DNA of 9,113 nucleotides from Deltaproteobacteria bacterium (GTDB lineage: Bacteria; Desulfobacterota; Binatia; DP-6), in the NCBI GenBank assembly GCA_005879245.1, contig VBLA01000125.1, forward strand, positions 1-9,113, in the 5' to 3' direction. Positions 5,240 to 9,113 of the stretch are shown here, piece by piece; positions within the stretch are counted from its first letter, which is position 1; every line of letters begins with the position of its first letter. A program made the position numbers and the translations under genes. The notes under the pieces were generated by a model. It did not search any database and was not told the origin of the DNA. It worked only from the letters and a program-made list of their open reading frames with translations.

Positions 5240-6445
5240 GTGGCTGGGCCCCTCTCTGGCGTCCGCGTCGTCGAGCTCGGCTTCTGGGTCGCCGGTCCCT
5301 CCGCCGGCGGGGTGCTGGCCGACTGGGGCGCCGAGGTCGTGAAGATCGAGCCGCCGACCGGCGACCCCTTCCGCGGGCTCTACATGAGCGTCTCGGGCGT
5401 CGAGGTGCCGGCGAACCCGCCCTTCGAGCTCGACAATCGCGGCAAGCGCTCGATCGCGCTCGATCTGAGCACGGCCGAGGGCCAGGCGATCGCCGACGCC
5501 CTCCTCGACCGTGCCGACGTCTTCGTCACCAACATCCGCCGGGAGATCCTCGAGCGCTTCGGGCTCGGCGACGCGCGGCAACGCGGACGGAACCCGCGCC
5601 TCGTCTACGGCCGCGTGACCGGGTACGGCGAGGAGGGGCCCGACCGGGATCGGCCCTCCTACGACATCGGCGCGTTCTGGTCGCGGGCGGGCATCGCGGC
5701 AGCGCTGACGCCGCCCGGGGCCGACCCGCCCTACCAGCGCGGCGCCCTCGGCGACCACATCGCCGGCGTGACGCTCGCCGGCGGGATCGCGGCGGCGCTT
5801 CTCGCGCGCGCCACGAGCGGCGAGGGCCAGATGGTCACGACCTCGCTCCTCCGCGTCGGCATCTTCGTCCTCGGCTGGGACACGAGCGCGACGCTCCGGC
5901 TCGGCATCCCGGCCACGCCCCTCACCCGCACGACCACACCGAACCCGGTCATCGATTGCTACCGTGCCGGCGACGGGCGGTGGTTCTGGCTCCTCGGCCT
6001 CCAGGGCCAGCGCCACTGGCCCGACCTGGTGCGGGCGGTCGAGCGTCCGGAGTGGCTCGAAGACCCGCGCTTCGCGACGCTCCGTGCGCGCCGGGACAAC
6101 TGCGCGGCGCTGGTGGCGCTCCTGGACGCGATCTTCGTCACCCGGCCGCTCCCGGAATGGGGCGCCATCTTCGATCGCACCGGCATGTGGTGGGCGCCGG
6201 TGCAGACGACCGAGGAGGTGATCGCCGACCCGCAAGCCCATGCCGCCGGGGCCTTCGTCGACGTGCCCGACGGGGAAGGCGGCACGGTCCGCGGTGTCGC
6301 GTCGCCAGTCGACTTCTCGCGCACGCGCTGGGCGCCCGGCGGCCCCAGCCCCGAGTGCGGCCAGCACACGGAAGAGATCCTGCTCGCCCTCGGCTACGAC
6401 TGGGAGGCCATCGCCGGACTGAAAGCGCGGGGCGTCATCCCCTGA
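5240..6445 (+). CDS. Class III (CaiB/BaiF-type) CoA-transferase
   Basis: This is a complete 401-residue family III CoA-transferase, which moves CoA between carboxylic acids through an aspartyl-CoA anhydride intermediate and forms an interlocked-ring dimer. The N-terminal family signature is clear: LSGVRVVELGFWVAGPSAG at 5-23, LADWGAEVVKIEPP at 26-39, NRGKRSIALDL at 66-76 and VYGRVTGYGEEGP at 122-134. The catalytic aspartate is probably Asp172 in GDHIAGV, matching Asp169 of formyl-CoA transferase. The C-terminal part has the usual WAPVQTTEEVIADPQ (about 315-329) and closes with ARGVIP. The start is a GTG (5240) five bases after the pepP stop, with no clear SD, so translation is probably coupled to pepP. 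The substrate cannot be read from sequence: carnitine, bile acid, oxalate, aromatic and lipid acids are all used in this family. The stop codon lies within a strong inverted repeat. Confidence 0.93.
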   Translation: MAGPLSGVRVVELGFWVAGPSAGGVLADWGAEVVKIEPPTGDPFRGLYMSVSGVEVPANPPFELDNRGKRSIALDLSTAEGQAIADALLDRADVFVTNIRREILERFGLGDARQRGRNPRLVYGRVTGYGEEGPDRDRPSYDIGAFWSRAGIAAALTPPGADPPYQRGALGDHIAGVTLAGGIAAALLARATSGEGQMVTTSLLRVGIFVLGWDTSATLRLGIPATPLTRTTTPNPVIDCYRAGDGRWFWLLGLQGQRHWPDLVRAVERPEWLEDPRFATLRARRDNCAALVALLDAIFVTRPLPEWGAIFDRTGMWWAPVQTTEEVIADPQAHAAGAFVDVPDGEGGTVRGVASPVDFSRTRWAPGGPSPECGQHTEEILLALGYDWEAIAGLKARGVIP

Positions 6446-6451
6446 CGCCCC
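6429..6451. terminator. Inverted repeat between convergent genes, possible bidirectional terminator
   Basis: GGGGCGTCA (6429-6437) and TGACGCCCC (6443-6451) form a perfect 9-bp stem with the 5-nt loop TCCCC. After one mismatch three more pairs (6425-6427 with 6453-6455) extend it. It contains the CoA-transferase stop (6443-6445) and lies 13 bases from the stop of the convergent propeller gene (6464-6466), the right place for a two-way terminator. Neither side has a T tract, so it is not a textbook intrinsic terminator; it may stabilise 3' ends or assist Rho. Confidence 0.55.
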
Positions 6452-6463
6452 ACGCGTGGCGCG

Positions 6464-9113
6464 CTACGGGAAGCGGAATCCCGTGCCCGCCGCACGGAGC
6501 ACACCCGACGCGATGAAGGGCGCAGCACCAACCTCGAGCGTCGCGGTGAACGCGCCCGCAGACGCGCCGGCGAGATTGAGGCGCTGGGCGCGGATCGTGA
6601 CCCGATTGCTCCCCCCGCCGCCCATCGTGAAGCTCGTGATGCCGTTCGCGATGGTTCCCGTACGATCGCGGAAGCGGACGAGCGTCCCTCGCGGGCTGGC
6701 GAGGATCTGCGCGGCAGGGATGGTCGCCTGGAAGTACTCCCCGCCGGCATCGCTCAGCGCGAGGGCCACGCTCTGGCCGGGGAGACCGAGCTGCGCCAGA
6801 GTCTGGGCCATCGCGCCCCGGAGCACGAGCCGGTCGCGGCCCGGGCCGGCGACGACCAGACGCAGGCGGCGGAGCGTGAAGGGTCGCGCCTGCGCAACGA
6901 CCGCGATCGGCCCCGCGTTCCCCACCTCGTCGATGGCGCGGAGGGCGTAGAAGAGCGCCCCCGAGGGTGGCGTGACGGTGCGCGATTCCGGCGTGCCGGC
7001 CGCCGCCGGGGGATCGATCGTGATCGGCGTGGCGCTCGAGAAGTTGGCGGTCGTGATCGGATTGCTCGAGGCCCGAAGCTCGTAGGTGGTCGCCGTACCG
7101 CAGCGGCCGTCGTCACCAACCGCGGTCCAGTCTAGCGTCACGCTGCCACCGCTCCCACTGAGCGCCAGGTCGACGATACGTGCCGGCCGGCGGGTGTCGG
7201 CGCCGTAGGTCCCCGTGTTCCATTCATCGTGGCGGAACTTCCGCCACTGGTCCGCCTGGCAGGTCGCCCCGGCCGTCTGCCACACGAAGAGCGTACCGAG
7301 GCGGGTCGGCTGCACCACGTCGACGTGGCCGGAGTCATCGAGGTCGCCGATCGACGGGCTCGCCGTCTGCCAGTGGCCGGTGAGCTTCGGCCATCCCGCG
7401 GGCTCCAGGCCGGCGGCGTTGAAGGCGTGGACGAAATACCCTCCGCTCGAGTCGATGATCTCGGGCAGCGTGTCGCCACTGATCTCCGCGACGGCTGGCC
7501 CGTTGAAGAACTGCCAGTCCTCGATCACCCGCGGGAAGGCCGGCTCCACCGCCCCCGTGGTCGCGTTCCAGGCCGAGAGGAGATGGTCGAAGAGGATGGG
7601 CGTCCCGGAGCCGGCGGCAGAGGCCACGATGCCGTTCCCGACCTCGCCGGCCAGGTAGTCGAGCTGCCCGAGGCCGTGGATGTCCGCGAAGGCGCCCTGC
7701 GCCACGTAGAAGTGACTCGGCGAATCAGAGGATCGCGGCTGCCCGCCTTCCGGCGTCGTCTCGTCCATATCACTCCCGGCACCCGTCGCCCCGAACGTGC
7801 CCTGGAGCGTCTGCATCGTCGTGCCGTCGGCGTTGTAGATCGTCGCATCGCCCAGGAAGACGCCGAGCGCGATCTGCTTGGTCCCGTTGCCGCTCAAGTC
7901 CGCCACCACCGGCGAGGTCACCACGCCCTGCGCCACCAGTGGCACCGCATTCGGGTTGATCGAGGTCGGCTTCACCGGCCAGCCGGACGCGATCGTGCCG
8001 TTGGCCTTGATGACGTAGGCACGCCCGGAGCCGCCGACGCCCGGCGCGGGGGACGGCGAGGCATAGGTCTCGTCGGTGCTGATCACGATCTCGTTCGCAC
8101 CATCGTTGTCCACGTCCGCGATCGCGGCGCTCGCAATGATGGCCCGCGGCGCGAAGGCGTCGACGCCCGAGGCGGATGACGGATCGAAGACCACCATCGG
8201 GAACGGGGCCATGCGGCTCCCGTCGGCGTGCCAGACGTAGAGCTTCTGGTCGATCGTCCCGCCCACGATCTCCAGCTTCCCGTCACCATCGAGGTCACCG
8301 AGCGCCGGGACCGCGCCGATCCCCGCCGGGTGGCTGATCGGAATCTCCTGGTGTGTCCCGTACTGGTCGCGCGCCGTCCCGGGGTCGGTCGCCACCGGGA
8401 AGCCGGTGCACGCCGTGGCGTCCGCATGCCAGCAGTACACTTTCCCGTCCTCCGCCCCGACGACGATCTCCTGCTGGCCGTCGCCGTCGAGGTCGGCGAC
8501 GGCGACCCCACCGATGATCGGGGAGTAGGAGACCGGCACGAGGTTCTGCAGGAACGCGGGAGAGGTCGTGAGCGGCAGGTGGGCGGGCGGATCCGTGTGT
8601 ACCGGGAAGCCGGTCAGGTCCGTGCCGTCCGAGCGCAGCGCGTGCACTTCGCCGTTGCCGTCACCGAAGATGATCTCGAGCGTGTTGTCGTCGTCGAGGT
8701 CGACGAGCGCCACCGAGAGCCCCGGTGAGCCGTCGAACTGGCGCGGGAAGCCCGGCTGGTCCTGCGGGTCGGGATGCCGGACCCACACGGCCCGGCGGTC
8801 CTCGCCGACGTTGCCGTGATTGTCGGTGACCCGCAGCCGCAGCGTGTAGATGCCGTTGGCCAGGGACGTCGTGTCCCACGTCGCGGAGAAGTTGCTCGCC
8901 AGGTCGGCCGAGGAGAGCGCGGGGTTGGCGGCCAGGCCGCTCGCCGAGGCGAGTGGGGTGAAGCTCGTCGGCTCCACGCCCGCGGCGAACTCGAGCGTGT
9001 AGCCGAACGTCGAGGCCCAGCGCGCGTTCGCGTAGAAGGGGACGGGGACCATGCCGTCGACCAGCGCGTACCAGTCGGGCGCGGTCATGTCGGCCTCGGG
9101 CGGGATGGTCGTC
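6464..9113 (-). CDS. FG-GAP/VCBS beta-propeller protein, N-terminus outside window
   Basis: The frame is open to the window edge. ATG 9088 is probably internal, since no signal peptide follows and the frame continues upstream (TTIPPEAD). Numbering from it gives 874 residues. Residues 25-105 look like an Ig-like beta domain (WDTTSLANGIYTLRLRVTDNHGN). About 115-605 is a propeller of eight FG-GAP/VCBS-type repeats centred on acidic loops at 130, 199, 265, 325, 397, 469, 535 and 582. The first four (such as DLDGDGQQEIVVG) are good calcium-binding loops and the last four are degenerate. Outer strands repeat a V-x-x-W-x-A-D-G...GFPV pattern. After W-RKFRHDEWNTGTYG comes a fibronectin-III-like segment (about 634-732) and a beta-rich C-terminal domain (735-874). 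Such proteins are usually exported, and some carry an N-terminal protease domain, which cannot be checked here. The role is probably surface binding or recognition (inference). Confidence 0.85.
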   Translation of the reverse strand, partial: TTIPPEADMTAPDWYALVDGMVPVPFYANARWASTFGYTLEFAAGVEPTSFTPLASASGLAANPALSSADLASNFSATWDTTSLANGIYTLRLRVTDNHGNVGEDRRAVWVRHPDPQDQPGFPRQFDGSPGLSVALVDLDDDNTLEIIFGDGNGEVHALRSDGTDLTGFPVHTDPPAHLPLTTSPAFLQNLVPVSYSPIIGGVAVADLDGDGQQEIVVGAEDGKVYCWHADATACTGFPVATDPGTARDQYGTHQEIPISHPAGIGAVPALGDLDGDGKLEIVGGTIDQKLYVWHADGSRMAPFPMVVFDPSSASGVDAFAPRAIIASAAIADVDNDGANEIVISTDETYASPSPAPGVGGSGRAYVIKANGTIASGWPVKPTSINPNAVPLVAQGVVTSPVVADLSGNGTKQIALGVFLGDATIYNADGTTMQTLQGTFGATGAGSDMDETTPEGGQPRSSDSPSHFYVAQGAFADIHGLGQLDYLAGEVGNGIVASAAGSGTPILFDHLLSAWNATTGAVEPAFPRVIEDWQFFNGPAVAEISGDTLPEIIDSSGGYFVHAFNAAGLEPAGWPKLTGHWQTASPSIGDLDDSGHVDVVQPTRLGTLFVWQTAGATCQADQWRKFRHDEWNTGTYGADTRRPARIVDLALSGSGGSVTLDWTAVGDDGRCGTATTYELRASSNPITTANFSSATPITIDPPAAAGTPESRTVTPPSGALFYALRAIDEVGNAGPIAVVAQARPFTLRRLRLVVAGPGRDRLVLRGAMAQTLAQLGLPGQSVALALSDAGGEYFQATIPAAQILASPRGTLVRFRDRTGTIANGITSFTMGGGGSNRVTIRAQRLNLAGASAGAFTATLEVGAAPFIASGVLRAAGTGFRFP

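Noticed and set aside
5078..6367. Long open frame (429 codons) on the minus strand
   Set aside because: It is antisense to the CoA-transferase gene, with composition typical of a reverse-frame shadow and no SD or motif.
7229..8179. Open frame of 316 codons on the plus strand
   Set aside because: It is antisense to the FG-GAP propeller gene; the Arg/Asp/Val-rich product mirrors the opposing DLDGDG codons.
9086..9088. ATG as the true start of the propeller protein, with GAGG upstream
   Set aside because: The frame stays open to the window edge, no signal peptide follows, and the residues read as the middle of a beta domain.
1..9113. CRISPR array, tRNA, rRNA, insertion sequence or prophage
   Set aside because: I saw no regularly spaced repeats, no structural RNA signatures and no transposase, integrase or terminal inverted repeats.

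Overview
The window reads as chromosomal DNA of a GC-rich Gram-negative bacterium. Third codon positions are mostly G or C, Shine-Dalgarno (SD) sequences are canonical where present, genes are tightly packed, and two predicted products look exported. No rRNA, tRNA, CRISPR array, transposase, integrase or phage gene is visible. A bacterial cycloeucalenol-cycloisomerase homologue and a large FG-GAP surface protein would suit a myxobacterial, deltaproteobacterial or uncultured soil lineage. That placement is inference.

Layout. (1) 2-893 (+): 3' part of a flavin monoamine oxidase family gene, cut by the window edge and carrying a +1 frameshift near 188. (2) 2156-921 (-): a two-gene operon, a small protein of unknown function followed by a membrane protein strongly resembling cycloeucalenol cycloisomerase. 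It converges on the oxidase gene. (3) 2207-2476 (+): a YciI-family protein, divergent from that operon. (4) 2515-3345 (+): a predicted secreted protein interrupted by one in-frame TGA at 2854-2856. (5) 3689-3342 (-): a small cupin whose stop codon overlaps that of gene 4. (6) 3696-3917: a 222-base intergenic region with a 14-base tandem duplication and three short palindromes. (7) 3918-6445 (+): a tight pair, Xaa-Pro aminopeptidase (all metal ligands present) and a class III CaiB/BaiF-type CoA-transferase. (8) 9113-6464 (-): the C-terminal 880 or so residues of a large FG-GAP/VCBS beta-propeller protein with a fibronectin-III-like segment and a further C-terminal domain, cut by the window edge. 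A strong inverted repeat lies between genes 7 and 8.

No single pathway ties the window together. The most unusual enzyme is the cyclopropyl-sterol isomerase homologue, which suggests sterol chemistry in this genome. The other notable point is that the first 3.4 kb holds three interrupted reading frames, while the genes from 3.9 kb onward are intact. The cause could be gene decay, assembly error or, for the TGA gene only, recoding. A hairpin 12 nt after that TGA resembles a bacterial SECIS element in geometry, but the evidence is thin.
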